From NCBI GenBank assembly GCA_014529385.2, contig CM043959.1, positions 90,424,529-90,488,528 of the forward strand: a stretch of 64,000 nucleotides of DNA, given 5' to 3'. Made by a program: the position numbers and the translations under genes. This DNA is from Adiantum capillus-veneris (Eukaryota > Streptophyta > Polypodiopsida > Polypodiales > Pteridaceae). Under the pieces are notes generated by a model. The model made no database searches. It was given only the letters and a program-made list of their open reading frames with translations, and had not been told where the DNA came from. Each line of letters opens with the position of its first letter. Position 1 is the first letter of the stretch. Shown piece by piece: positions 1 to 11,379 of the stretch.

Positions 1-175
1 AGCTAGCCCTTGGCAATTCTGCTATGTTAGACCTACTCCTCTACTCTCTATAATTAACCACTTTGAGCCGTGGGTGTAGATACTTAAGAGCCGATTTTCA
101 AAGGCTAAGAGGAGTGGCAACTAAGGTTTTGTATTGCCAAAGCATACACTAAGTATAAACATAAATTTTGTTAGC

Positions 176-2905
176 ATGGATGACAATAATCAAGAGAGTA
201 GAATGAACATTGATAGCTTTGATTTTGCACATGAAGGTGCTAATGATGATGCTCCCATGTTTGTGAATTATCTCGTCACTAGGTTGCAACAAGCTATGGG
301 CAACCCTGTTTTGCAAGCCGAAGTTACTCAACAACTTCGTGCTTATGGAATTTCCCTTCCTCTCCCAGAGGAGAGAGAGCTTAGGAGGCCTTTTGAAGAG
401 ACCCCCAAAAGAAGACTCTCTCCCATTTGAGAGGAGTAATCCAAAGAGAACGAAAGCAATGAAAGTCTAAGTTCTTCTGAAGACGTGGCTCCACGAAGAC
501 GGCGGTCTAGAAGATCGCCTACTCCTCCCAAGAGGAAAAGAGCAACCCATAGTCCTCCTCATCACTCTGAAAGGCAAGAGAGGAAACAAAGGAAGAAAAG
601 GGCTAGGAAGAGGTCACCCTCTTCACCTTCCTCCTCTTCCGATGAAAGTTATGGCTATTCTCCTAGAGAATACAAGAGGGGAGGACATAGCAAATCATTT
701 CCTGCATGGCGAAGGTCACAAAAGCTAAAGAAGTTCAAGGAGGGAGGAAAGAGTATCTCTTTTCTCACCTATGATGGCACCTTTGGTGCTACCGACAAAG
801 TGTTGGCCTTCATCCAGCAATTTGATGCGGCCTTTGGGGACGAGGGCTTCACAGAGTCCTCCAAGCTACGCCATGTAGCTATGCACTTCCAAAAATCAGC
901 TCGTCAATGGTGGGCTAGCCTTCGTGGCAATGGAGAAGCCCCAAAGACATGGAAAACTCTACGAGTTTCCATCATGAAGCAATTTCTTCCAAGTGATACT
1001 AAAGATAAAGTTCTTACCGAATGGCGCGGCTTGAAGCTTCTCTCTCATGAGTCTATCAACAAGTATGTAGACACGTTTTGGGATTTACATCTCAAAGATA
1101 CTGTCTTTCAAAAGATAGACTTTGCCGAGAAAAGACAGCAATTCTGTGCGGGATTACCTGAAGAGATGGCCGAATACATCAACTCTCAACGGCCCGGTAC
1201 TATTACCGAAGTAATCCACCACACCATGGTTGCTTCACGCATCAATTTCCATCAAGGGGCTAGACGTAATGTCAAGCCCATGGAAAATAAAGATAAAAAT
1301 GATGCAAAGGGGAAATCCAATGCTCAAAATAATTCCCAAGGCACTTCCAACAACAACAATAACAACAACAACAATCGGTCCAAGGAGAAGGGAATTTACA
1401 AAGGTAAAAACAAACTCTCTCCTGAAGAGCTTGAAGCTTTTCGCAAGGACCATAAGTGTTTCAAGTGTGGGGAGCAAGGACATGGCTATCGTTCTTGCCC
1501 CAAGAAGAATACTCGCAATGAGACTCCTAGGGCTTCCACCATCGAAGATCCAAAAGAGGATGCTCATTGCAAAGGATCATCACTTTCCTATGCGTGGGGA
1601 AAGGTAAGAGAGCATGATGCCTTCATCTTGTTTAACCCAGACTCTACTCTCAACTTCATATCAATAGAGTTGGCCACCAAGTTGGGCATTCAAGCTTTTC
1701 AGATGGGAGATATAGTAACAGCTGATGCAGCTTTCAAGGGACAACAAGCCTCCGTTACTCCCTTGATTGGGAAGTTGAGGCTTCATGTCCAAATCTATGT
1801 CGACAAAGAAGACTTCTTCATCTCTCCTCTCCAAGATCAGGATGTTATCCTAGGGGCACCATGGTTTGATCGCATGGCTGCCAACATGAAGTTCCCTGAA
1901 AGGAGAATTTACTTCACCTACAGGGGAAAGAACATGTATATAGATGCTAGTGAGCGTGGTCGCACTATTCCACTTGTAAATCCTCTTTCTTTTGATAAAT
2001 CAATGAAGAGCTCAGTTTCTGCGTACATGATTTATGTCAAAGAGTCTCTAAAAGCTAATAATGTTTCATCAAATGAAAATGATAGGAATCAAGAAGAGTT
2101 AGACTTGTCTACTTTTCTAAAAGGATTCCAAGATGTGTTCATCGATGATATCCCTATGGACCTACCTCCAAAACGAGGGGATGATGACCATCGTATTGAG
2201 CTCCTTCCAGGAAGCTCACCGCCTAACAAACCTCCTTATCGAGTCTCACAAGCTCAACAAGAGGAGATTATGAGGCAAGTACAGGAATTGGTAGACAAAG
2301 GGATGGTGAGGCCTAGTTCCTCTCCCTTTTGTTCTCCAGTCCTTTTAGTGCAAAAGAAAGATGGTACATACCGTATGTGTGTGGACTATCGAGCACTAAA
2401 CCATATCACTATCAAAAACAGATTTCTTGTGCCTCGGGTAGAAGATCTGTTTGATAAGCTACAAGGCTCTACCTACTTCAGTAGGATTGACCTTAAGAGT
2501 GGCTATCATCAAATAAGGATAGTGGATGAAGATATCCTAAAGACCGCGTTTCGCACAACATTTGGTCTTTATGAATATCTAGTCATGCCTTTTGGCTTGA
2601 CTAATGCACCAACTACTTTCAATCGTCTCATGGAGAAATTTTTTAGACCATATCGTAAATTCACTGGAGTGTTCTTTGATGATATCATCATCTACGCCAA
2701 GTCTTTGGAGGAACATAAGCAACATCTCCAAGTGATTTTTCAAGCCTTGAGGGAGAACAAACTTTTTCTCAACCAAAAGAAAAGTGAATTCTTCCTTCAA
2801 GAGATTCAATATCTAGGTCATATTATCTCTCACGATGGTATTCGTATGGATCCATCAAAGTTAGAGGTAATAAAATCATGGCCTAATCCCAAGGAATCTA
2901 CATGA
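176..2905 (+). pseudogene. chromovirus gag-protease-reverse transcriptase
   Basis: The first in-frame ATG is at 176. The frame is broken by TGA at 428-430 and TAA at 437-439, then runs open to 2905. The N-terminal part is Arg/Ser-rich. A retrotransposon gag core follows, then an Asn-rich linker (about 1351-1380) and a CCHC zinc knuckle (CFKCGEQGHGYRSC, about 1456-1500). The protease region keeps ILGAPWF, but its active-site segment reads LFNPDST where relatives have L-x-D-x-G-S/T, so the catalytic Asp appears lost. Reverse transcriptase blocks follow: KDGTYRMCVDYRALN, FSRIDLKSGYHQIRI, MPFGLTNAPTTF and the catalytic box FFDD near 2674-2685. The frame ends at a one-base shift near 2900, and RNase H continues in another frame. 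Confidence 0.88.
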
Positions 2906-3590
2906 GCTAAGAAGCTTTATTGGTATGTGTGCATACTATAGACGCTTCATAGCAAAATTCTCTCAAGTAGCAGGACCACTACACGACTTAACAAAGAAGA
3001 ACGTTAAGTTTGTATGGACTGCTAAGGAGCAAAATGCTTTCGAAAAACTCAAAGAGAAGCTTACTTCCCAACCAGTCCTCGTGCTTCCGGATCTCTCAAA
3101 GCCATTTGAGGTCCAATGTGATGCTTGTGGTGATTGCCTTGGAGCGGTTTTGCTTCAAGAAGGGCATGCCATAGCATATGAGAGCCGAAGGCTCAATAGT
3201 GATGAACGAGTCTTGGGCATTTATGAGAAAGAGCTTTTAGCTGTTCTACATGCCCTAGACACATGGAAGCACTACCTATTGGGGACTCCATTTATCCTAC
3301 GAACCGACCACCAAAGTCTCAAGTATTTCATGACACAAACCAAGCTTTCCGACAAACAAATGAGGTGGGCAAATTTTCTTTCGCAATTTAATTTCCAGAT
3401 TGCTCACATAGCTGGTAAGCACAATCAAGTTGCCGATGCACTTTCACGACGACCAAAAGTTAATGCGGTGTCTATAGCTACTCACAATGATCTATCCTCT
3501 ATGATTGATGAGTATGCTACTGACCCTGAATTTAGAGACATAATGTCAGCCCTTGCTTTGGGGAAGAAAGAGGAACCATTCACCTTGTAG
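2906..3590 (+). pseudogene. chromovirus RT connection and RNase H
   Basis: This continues the polymerase after a one-nucleotide frameshift near 2900. The first residues (SFIGMCAYYRRFI) are the usual start of the gypsy RT thumb/connection. The RNase H fold is recognisable and its acidic residues are all visible: Asp in QCDACGD, Glu in YEKELLAV, Asp in LRTDHQSLKYF and Asp in QVADALSRRPK. The open frame stops at TAG 3588-3590, but the same frame continues directly into the integrase, so the stop is a single nonsense codon rather than a gene boundary. RNase H normally removes the RNA strand of the RNA/DNA hybrid during reverse transcription. Confidence 0.88.
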
Positions 3591-4949
3591 GATGGTTATC
3601 TTCTCCATGGCAATAGGCTATGTGTTACCCATTCCCTTCGTGAGAAGGTTATGTATGAATCCCATGCTCCTCCATATGCAGGGCATAGAGGTATTCAACC
3701 TACTCTCCGAGGAGTAGAGACGTATTTCTATTGGCCTACCATGAAAGTGGACATACAAGAGTATGTTTCAAAATGTGTAGTATGCCAAAAGACCAAGTAT
3801 GATAGAGGGAAGCAACCTGGATTACTCCAGCCATTGCCTATTCCAAATTCACCATGGGAGAGTATATCCATGGATTTCATCTTTGGATTACCCAAGTCTA
3901 TCCATGGGAATACAGGAATATGGACAATAGTCGACAGGTTTAGCAAGCAAGCACATTTTATTCCTGTCAAAAAGACTATTAAGGCACATCAAATGGCAAC
4001 TCTCTTCATATCGCAGATTTTCAAGCACCATGGATTACCCACATCCATCGTGTCATATAGAGATCCTAGAATGACCAGTAATTTCTGGAAAGGTCTCTTT
4101 GAAAATCTAGGAACAAGATTGAATTTCTCTTCGGCCTATCATCCACAAACAGATGGCCAAAGTGAGATAGCCAATCTTACGATACTCGATCTACTCAAGA
4201 CTTATGTTACCGAAGTAGATCAACGCTCACAATGGAAAAAGTATTTACCTCTAGTAGAGTATGCCTACAATAATACTGTCCATACTTCTACGGGGAAAGC
4301 ACCTTTCGAGATCATAGAGGGAAGACCTAAAAGTCCCTTGCTACTCAAAGTACATGGGATCTTCGCTGCCGATGAGTATAGCCGTGACCTACAAGAATCT
4401 TTTCAAAAGATTAGGGAGGCTATAGCCATCTCTCAACAAAGGCAAAAAGCTGCTGCTGATAAGCACAGAAGAGTCTTAATGTTCAAAGAAAATGATTGGG
4501 TCTTACTCAAGTTTCCTAAGGCTCGATTAAGGCAAACGATGGGCAAAAATCCTACGGGCCATCAAAAGTATTATGCTAAACTAGCAAAAAGATACTATGG
4601 TCCTTTCCAAATCTTGAAGCCCATCAATGAGACGGCTTATCAACTCAAGTTGCCCAACCATTGGCTTATACACAATGCCTTTCATGTAAGACTACTTAAG
4701 CCCTACAAAGAAGAGCCACCAACTGAACCAATTATTGAAGACCCTCCCAAAGTTGAAGACCAAGAAGAGGTGCTACAACCCGAAGCTGTCCTTCGGCATG
4801 AAGACAAGGTACTACGACATGGTAAGATAATCCGACGGTACCTTATTAAGTTCAAAAATTATCCTTTTGAAGATGCTAGATGGATGCAAGGAGTACAACT
4901 TAAGGATAGTATGAACCTTGTCAATGCTTACAATGCTACATTAGAGTAA
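3591..4949 (+). pseudogene. chromovirus integrase with C-terminal chromodomain
   Basis: It is in frame with the RNase H segment. The N-terminal zinc-binding domain is visible (HAPPYAGHRG, then CVVCQ). In the catalytic core the first Asp is present (SMDFIFGLP) and the Glu is present (QTDGQSEIAN). The second catalytic motif reads SYRDPR where active integrases have SDRDPR, so the second Asp of the D-D-E triad is replaced by Tyr. The C-terminus carries a chromodomain-like segment (RRYLIKFKNYPFEDARW, about 4834-4884). In this family that domain can guide insertion to marked chromatin. The normal stop is at 4947-4949. Confidence 0.87.
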
Positions 4950-5295
4950 GCAAATGTACAAATTTCTTTTAAATGACTCATGTTTTTGTCGTCCTCTTTT
5001 TAATTGTGCACAAATTTAACTAGTATGCACGCTTAGAATCATGCTTGTGATGACGACGTCTCTCAAACACCAAGTAGAATTTGTCACTCTACTTTGGGAG
5101 AATGAAATGGACTAAAGAGTAGACATGCTTGCGGCAGCTATGTCTCCCAAGCACCAAATGGATTAGTCATCCATCTTGGAAAGATGTCGTAGGGTAAAAA
5201 AGGGATCCTCTACCCGCTACGTACGATTGACTAATGACTAAGGCTTTATCTCTTCTACCTCATAGTCGAGGACGACTATGATTTCAAGAGAGAGG
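4950..5295 (+). other. 3' untranslated segment with imperfect duplication and PPT
   Basis: This is non-coding sequence between the integrase stop and the 3' LTR. A block near 5058-5104 is repeated imperfectly near 5141-5187; both begin GTCTC(T/C)CAA(A/G)CACCAA, giving a period of about 83 bp. The last bases, CAAGAGAGAGG (5285-5295), are purine-only apart from the first base and sit directly against the LTR, as expected of the polypurine tract that primes plus-strand synthesis. Confidence 0.7.
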
Positions 5296-5860
5296 TAATG
5301 TCATAAAATATAATATCTAACCAACCCAAATGATTTTCTCATATTAAATTGATCACTTAATGTGGGAGAATAAACGAGAACAAGTGTTAAGATATAGATA
5401 TGTGCTTATAGATCTATCTCAACACGGGGCCAATAGTAAAGGGGCCCAAATGGGAGATGGTCTATCAAGAGCAAGGCTAACCAATGGAGCATAATACCTT
5501 AGGGTTAGCTTCATTGAAGACCTCCAATAATGTGTGTAAAAGTCCTTTGACCTTAGGTAAGCTAGGGCTGAGCTTGAGGTGGGAACCCGGCCCAAACTCG
5601 AGGTGCTTGTCGTGCTTGAGGTGCTTGTCCTGCTTGAGGTTCTTGATTAAGATGCTTGACTGGCTCCATTCTTGAGGTGCTTGACTTGGTGCATGATTAA
5701 GGTGCTTGAGGTGCCTTGAGAAGATTGCCTGAGATGCTTGTGGGAACACCCCCTACTTCAAGTGCTTAGTCATGCTTGATGACTAAGGGGCTTGCTCATC
5801 CAAAGTCAAAAAGATCCCTACAAGGAGGGGGGCGAGCCTACAATGGGGGGGATGAGAGAG

Positions 5861-5895
<35 letters not shown>

Positions 5896-5896
5896 A

Positions 5897-5993
<97 letters not shown>

Positions 5994-6947
5994 GGGAAGC
6001 CCCAGCTTGAAGAGGTAGCAAGGACACTTGTCAAGTTCCTCCTCATGTTGCCCTCATGGTGTGCCTGAAACCTATTGGTTGGCCACCCAAGGGGTCCAAT
6101 GATAATAAAGGATATTTAATTAATTGATTTTGCATTTATCAAGTCCTCTCTCTCAAAGGGGAAAGGGGGACACTTGTCCGAAGGCTATCCTTGTTGCTTA
6201 TAATGGCTCGTGCTTGTGATTGGCTAGGCCTGGAGGGGTCCAATGAGCTTCAATCATGAGCTACAAGGGGGGGTCGACCCAAGCAAGCTAGGGGGGTGGT
6301 TAGGGGGTATACTCACCCACAAACACTCAAAAACACTCTCATTGTGTACTATGCAAAGTGCAAGAGATCCCTCTCTTTCTCCAAGCAAGTAGAGGTTGAG
6401 AGCCTACACCAACACTCTTGGCTATGGAGTGCAAATCCATCCAAGAGCCATGCTTCAATGCTTGAGCTTGCCATCTATTTCTTCTTCATTACTATGCTAT
6501 TATGTATGCTAGCACAAGAGTTATGATAAGTGAGGAACCAACTCTTTCTCGTATGAAATGTTTCTTCTTCCTTTTCCCTACCCTCATTCCCTGCTAGCTC
6601 TCTCCACCTTCAAAGGTGTTTGAGGTCTTGGGACTGAGGCTTGGTATAGTTAAATCTTTCTTCAAGTTTAGGTTATGCTATGATGGTGATGCACGAAGCT
6701 TTCCATCTTCATTGCTTCACCTAGGTCACAAGGAACACAAAGAATGTATTGTAACAAGTCTCTCTTTATGGGAGAAATCATAATACAAATGCCTATTGGA
6801 GGGGGGACCGGCTCCACATAAATCCGGTCCTCAACTGTTGTCATGTTCTCTAAATTCTCTCTCTTGCAAAAGTATTGTCTATGCCAAGTTAACTAATTGC
6901 TATGATTATGTTGCTATCTTCAATTATGTCAACCTGCTATGCTCACA
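5296..6947 (+). repeat. 3' LTR of chromovirus with internal CA microsatellite
   Basis: It aligns along its length with the solo LTR at 48454-50066. Shared blocks include TGTCATAA at the start, AATGATTTTCTCAT, the GGGGGCGAGCCT flank of the CA tract, GGAACACAAAGAAT, ATAATACAAA and GGGGGGACCGGCTCCA. The start is TAATGTCATAA here against TGTTGTCATAA there, so the terminal TG has probably mutated. The right end (GCTCACA) is set by where the two copies stop matching and where the neighbour's open frame resumes; allow about 20 bp of error. Positions 5577-5760 hold many degenerate copies of CTTGAGGTGCTTG that are absent from the other copy. Confidence 0.75.
5862..5992. repeat. (CA)n microsatellite within LTR
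   Basis: About 130 bp of almost pure CA dinucleotide with two CCCACAC interruptions near its left end. The left flank (GGGGGCGAGCCTAC...GATGAGAGAG) is conserved at the CA tract of the solo LTR near 48800-48838, so the tract belongs to the LTR family rather than arising only here. Confidence 0.97.
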
Positions 6948-7035
6948 AAATCATTTCTTGAAAGTACTCTCATTAAATTCCACTACTTTCAAATTGAATA
7001 GGCAAATTCCATTACAGACACCTTCTCTTACACAG

Positions 7036-8358
7036 ATGGTTAAACCTCTAGAAGAACCATCCACGGATGAGAAACCGAGAAGTGCTAGTTCAGGAGGATC
7101 TGTGTTGGCAGAGAAGGTTAATGAGACATTAGATGCCCTCTTGAAAGCCTATGATGTGAAGCTCAAAAACAACCAAACCCAAGAACACAGGTGGATGACA
7201 TATCCCTATGCGGAACTAGAAAAGCAAAGGTTTGAAATGTGCTAGAAAATGATTCAAACAGCCCAAGCTTTAGTAGAACCACCAGTTGCAAAACCTGAGG
7301 ATGTGATCCGTGCCAGATTCTAGTCATGAGCACAGACCAAACCTCAAAGACCCAGCATTAGAACCAAGGATAGTACTTAATACCACGGATAACTCTTCCG
7401 ATGGATTTCACCAAGCTATACCTCAGGATTGTAAAGAGATAGATGGTCTTGACGAATTGTGGAAACAAGTCAGAGAGGCCAATGAAGCCGATGACCTAAG
7501 AAGACGAGTAGACAAGACTGGTGATGAACGAGGAGTGTTTCTACCACCAATAGAGGAATTTGAGACTGGATCTCAAACGAATCTAGATGTGCGATCGTAT
7601 TGGGGCGACAAAGGATCCGTACAATCTATGGATAGTCAACCCCATTCACTAAGAACACTACCGTCCTACATGGGAGAGTACGAGACCAAGTCACATATGG
7701 TTGCAGTCCCATCACAGAGACTGTCTCCCAACAAGGCCATTGATTCAAAGGGGCTAGTAGATATTCTATCTACCCCAGTCACATGTACAATAATGTTAGC
7801 CGAGTTGCGCAGAATAAGACCAAACATGTGGGCTAATGTGGGTAAATGTCTAGAGAAATTTGGTGTAAAAACCCCAATGACTCAAATCGAGGAAGGCATC
7901 AAAGAGCTTGAAATGCCTCAACTAAATACTAGGCCAGTGCCATTAAACAAGTTAGACAAGTATTACGAGGGAGAAGATGGAAACACCACCCTTCCTGTGG
8001 AATTCAATGGTGTAAAAACCATGGCAATCCTTGACAGTGGAGCTGGTGTGGCCATTGCAACCAAAGAGGTTTGGAAAAAATGGGGAAAACCTGCCTTGAT
8101 ATCTACACGAATGACCCTGCATCTTGCAGACGGACACAAGGAAAAGTCCCTAGGACTGCTTAGAAAAAGTACTCGTTACTTCTTGTGGCATTGAATATGA
8201 ACACACTTTTGCTGTTGTTGACTTTGGCAAGAAGAACAACTATGACATCATTCTGGGAAGACCATTCATGCGACAACTGAAAATGGTCCAAGATTGGGGT
8301 TATGACCATATATACCTGAGACATGGAAACCATAACAAAGATAAACTTGAGGGACAAT
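7036..8358 (+). pseudogene. gag-like/retropepsin protein, frameshifted
   Basis: The first ATG after the chromovirus LTR is at 7036, in a frame broken at 7245. A second frame (about 7310-8194) carries a 290-residue stretch ending in an aspartic protease domain with active site ILDSGAGVAIATK (about 8026-8064). Near 8160 the frame shifts again and the protease finishes with NNYDIILGRPFMRQ (about 8238-8280). D-S-G-A plus a late I-L-G-R-P block is the standard layout of retroviral-type proteases. Upstream text such as LVDILSTPVT resembles the linker before gypsy proteases. The pieces overlap other frames at both ends, consistent with decay by small indels. Confidence 0.6.
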
Positions 8359-9753
8359 AGCTATAGGGATGCAACGAGAACACCGGTTGAGGAGTTTGAT
8401 TCCACCACAGTAGCAGGATCAGAACTTCCAGCTTGCTTAGGTAAGCCTAAAGAACTGTGGATGTGTGCAGCTTCACAATGTGGTAGCTTGAAACGTGAGG
8501 AATGTATCCTAGAGCGGGTTATAGAGGATAGGGACTATATCCTAGAACCATTTCCTGAAGTAGAGCTAGAGCCTTTTGGATGGGAACACATCTTAGCTAC
8601 TCTGGACGTGTGCGCCGTGGAGAATGCTCCCACAACAAAGTTTTGTGATGAAAATGGCTATGATGTCGTTCCTTATTTTGCAGTGAGTGTAATCCAAGAA
8701 AACAAAGAGATCCAGACATCAACAAACTCTTGAAATAAGGAGCAAACAAAGAAATGTGGAGAATCAAAAGATGAAGAAGACGACGAGTTCTATGACTCTG
8801 TAGAACACTTCGAGCTTCAAGAAGATCAACGACCCGGGAATCAATGTCATCGCTACACGAATAAAGTGCATCAAAAGTGGATTCCAAAGTCCTCGATGAA
8901 GACACAGCCACCACAAGCATCCTCATACATGGCTCCTAATAAGGATGCAAAGACTCAGCTAGGAGGAATACGACCAGAGCAACGAGCTAACAATGCTCTA
9001 ATCAATGGGCTAGAAAAGTCCTCCAAGAAACTACCACCCACGAGAAAATAGACAGTAACTTTCCACTACCAGCCAAAAAATCAAGGGAAAGTACAAGAAG
9101 TCAACCTTGCTGAGGATAGTAGCGATAGTGATGAATCTTACGACATCCCCTATCATCAACTCAGGCCATCACTATCACCAACCCCTTCAGCAACAACCAT
9201 GACAGGTTAAAAGAACAGGACAACAAGTCAAAGCCAAAAAGCTCGACAAATCTGGATACCAAAAAGCCAGATCGGCCAAAAACAGATATGGATCAAGAAG
9301 ACGAAGATCTCTAATGACAAATCACAAGATTCAACACCAAAACAAAAACAAGGAAAGTGTGCACGAATGGGTAAGAATATAACAAAGTCATAATCTTTCA
9401 CAACTCAGGTTTGGGCTCCAAAGAAGTTGATTCAAGCACAAAAAAGTCAGGAATTCATTTGGATTCCAAAACAACCACAATATCAACTTTCAAAGCCTAA
9501 ATCCCGTCCCCAACCAAGCGTACATGGGCTGAAGCAAAGACCACTGTCGACTCACACAACAAAAAGGTGGATCCCAAAGAAGTCTCTTCAAACACAAACG
9601 AAGCACGGGCAAGTATGGGTTCCCAAACGAGCGTCAGCAACAAAACAACCAATAATCGCAAAGAAATGGATCCCAAAGAAGAACAACAAAACTGCTGTCA
9701 GTGCATCGCCGCTTGAATTCTTACAATTCTTCCTACGATTACAGTACAGTTAG
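8323..9753 (+). pseudogene. C-terminal tail with repeated W-x-P-K motifs
   Basis: A single frame runs from about 8323 to the stop at 9751-9753, interrupted by TGA 8731-8733, TAG near 9049, TAA near 9208 and TAA near 9391. The first part (8323-8730) has the look of a conserved domain (INLRDNSYRDATRTPVEEFD, later KPKELWMCAASQC) but I cannot name it. From 8866 on, the protein repeats a short aromatic-basic motif: KWIPK, IWIPK, IWIKK, VWAPK, IWIPK, RWIPK, VWVPK, KWIPK, spaced irregularly in a Gln/Lys/Ser-rich background. Similar W-x-P-K spacing occurs in some plant retroelement gag tails; the role is unknown. Confidence 0.5.
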
Positions 9754-11379
9754 AAGAGAGCAAGTCGCTTCAATCAAGCAACGATACAGGAGCTTCAAAG
9801 ACCATTACATTGCTTAGAATAGGAAGCCTCGCCAACAAATGCCAACAAGCAAATTGCTTATACCCACATCTTGCACAACATAAATCTTTTCCATGCATTG
9901 TCTGTGTATGCATAATAGGGCTACATTACAAGGCCTGCATAGGCACAACTTTTAATTGCCCAAACACAACACATACCCTTTGCGATACCCTATCGTAAAG
10001 GATGACTCCAAATAGGAAGGGGGGAGGCATTCTGAATGCGGACCTAACATTATGACTATTAGAGGGCAATGTTTTGTGAGAGGCATTGAATTTTTGCGTT
10101 TTATTGTGATAATTTTTTGACGAAATATAGAGTATATGCCCTCATAGTAGTGTTACAGAGGAGTATGAGCCCGTAGGGACATGTGTATAGTGTACATAGC
10201 ATTTAGATTTCTATTTGAATGATTTTTCTTTTGTTAAGTTTTTTTTATAGATTTTCTTTGTTTATTATTAAGAAAAAATAAAAAAATCCATAATCCACAT
10301 GAAGAAAAGACTGACGAGAGGCCTGAGCACTACAAAGAGAAGAAGGTACATGGAAACGATGAAACTTCACAAAGTATGTCTCAGCAGCCACTACAACAGC
10401 CAAAGAACTTGTCACAAAGCAGTGTCAATAGGCAACCGACAAGTCATACAAGTCAGAGTCAAGTAGCTAAGCCACAAAATGAGTGAGGTGTTAGTCCCAA
10501 AGCTTCAAGTAATATTCTCTGTGGTCTAAGCGTCTTAGATATTCTAGGTATTGCTCAAGCTGGAAGAGTTGAGCATATTTACGTTGTGTCGCTCATGCTG
10601 GTATAGGTGAGCAAAAGAGTCGAAGTCTAAGTACTTAAGTCTGGTGAAGTGAAGGAGAAGGTCCAAAAGACACTCACGTACTGAGCACAATGAGATACAA
10701 GTGGAGAAACTTCTACATCGACAACCCTTCTTGGAAAGGTGGAAGCTATTGAGACATCTTTTGATGTCACATGTGCTTCATTTATTCTTCGAAACACCCA
10801 GCATCTCCTTCTTTCACATTGCATGCTTTTGTTGACAAATTTCTCATATGCATATAGAGTGTCCCATAATTGGCACTTGCATAAGGCACTCTTTCCGTGT
10901 TTCACCCAAGAACTCACCTTTCATGAACGTGTACTTCACGTTCAACTGCTCAACTCCAATAAGAGCGTATACCAAAGGCATTTTTTTTCCCACCGGGTTT
11001 TTTTCCCTTTGGAGGAAATGCTACTCAAATCAATTGACAAATGAATTGGAGCACTAATTTCAGATCATAGCATACTTCTCCTCAATAGCAAGTCAAAGAA
11101 TGGCCTACAATGACAAAGCTGCAGACAACACTAACAACATGATTGCACAGGAACAAAGAAGTCCCCAATGAAGAAGAGCAGACACAAAAGTAATCAGAGG
11201 ATCTCAAAAGATGAATGGTTATGATGATAGATGTCCGCTCTAATGGATCATAGTTCTTGTTGTGGTTCGACAAAGTTACAAGCAGTGCCACAGATGAAGC
11301 CAAAATGACAGAAAAGACCACATCGCCATCGACAATCAGGTCATGTCGGGGAAGACATGAACGCGGAAGGGGGGAGTAT
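9754..11379 (+). other. non-coding 3' part of the protease element
   Basis: I see no coding signal here. There are two G-rich purine tracts: AGGAAGGGGGGAGG (about 10014-10027) and GGAAGGGGGGAGT (about 11365-11377). The second abuts the LTR-like block and is the likelier plus-strand primer site. The first may mark an earlier or duplicated 3' end. The stretch is AT-rich around 10080-10290. Confidence 0.4.

Larger units (their letters stand above)
1..6947 (+). mobile_element. Ty3/gypsy chromovirus, 5' LTR off-window
   Basis: The domain order is gag zinc knuckle, protease, reverse transcriptase, RNase H, integrase and a C-terminal chromodomain, followed by a polypurine tract and a long LTR. That order plus the chromodomain defines chromoviruses. 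The 5' LTR and primer site are not seen, so the window opens in the 5' leader or at the extreme end of the LTR. The element is dead: it has nonsense codons, one frameshift and damaged protease and integrase active sites. On its right it abuts the middle of another element's coding region, so it probably inserted there. Its LTR is related to the solo LTR at 48454-50066. Confidence 0.9.

Noticed and set aside
1-60. 5' LTR end and primer site of the chromovirus at the window edge
   Set aside because: A weak resemblance of CTGCTATG to the 3' LTR end exists, but no primer site can be identified and the edge cuts the evidence off.
134-430. Small separate gene ahead of the chromovirus gag
   Set aside because: It starts at a non-ATG codon and is in frame with the gag downstream; it is the gag N-terminus cut off by two stops.
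1-4949. Integrated plant pararetrovirus rather than a retrotransposon
   Set aside because: An integrase and chromodomain are present, an LTR follows, and no movement-protein motif is seen.
5577-5760. Regular short repeats resembling a CRISPR array
   Set aside because: The repeats are degenerate, unevenly spaced and lie inside a plant retroelement LTR.
5776-6046. Open frames of His-Thr or Cys-Val repeats on both strands
   Set aside because: They are translations of the CA microsatellite. The same applies at 32465-32940, 41476-41835, 48675-49016 and 53077-53385.
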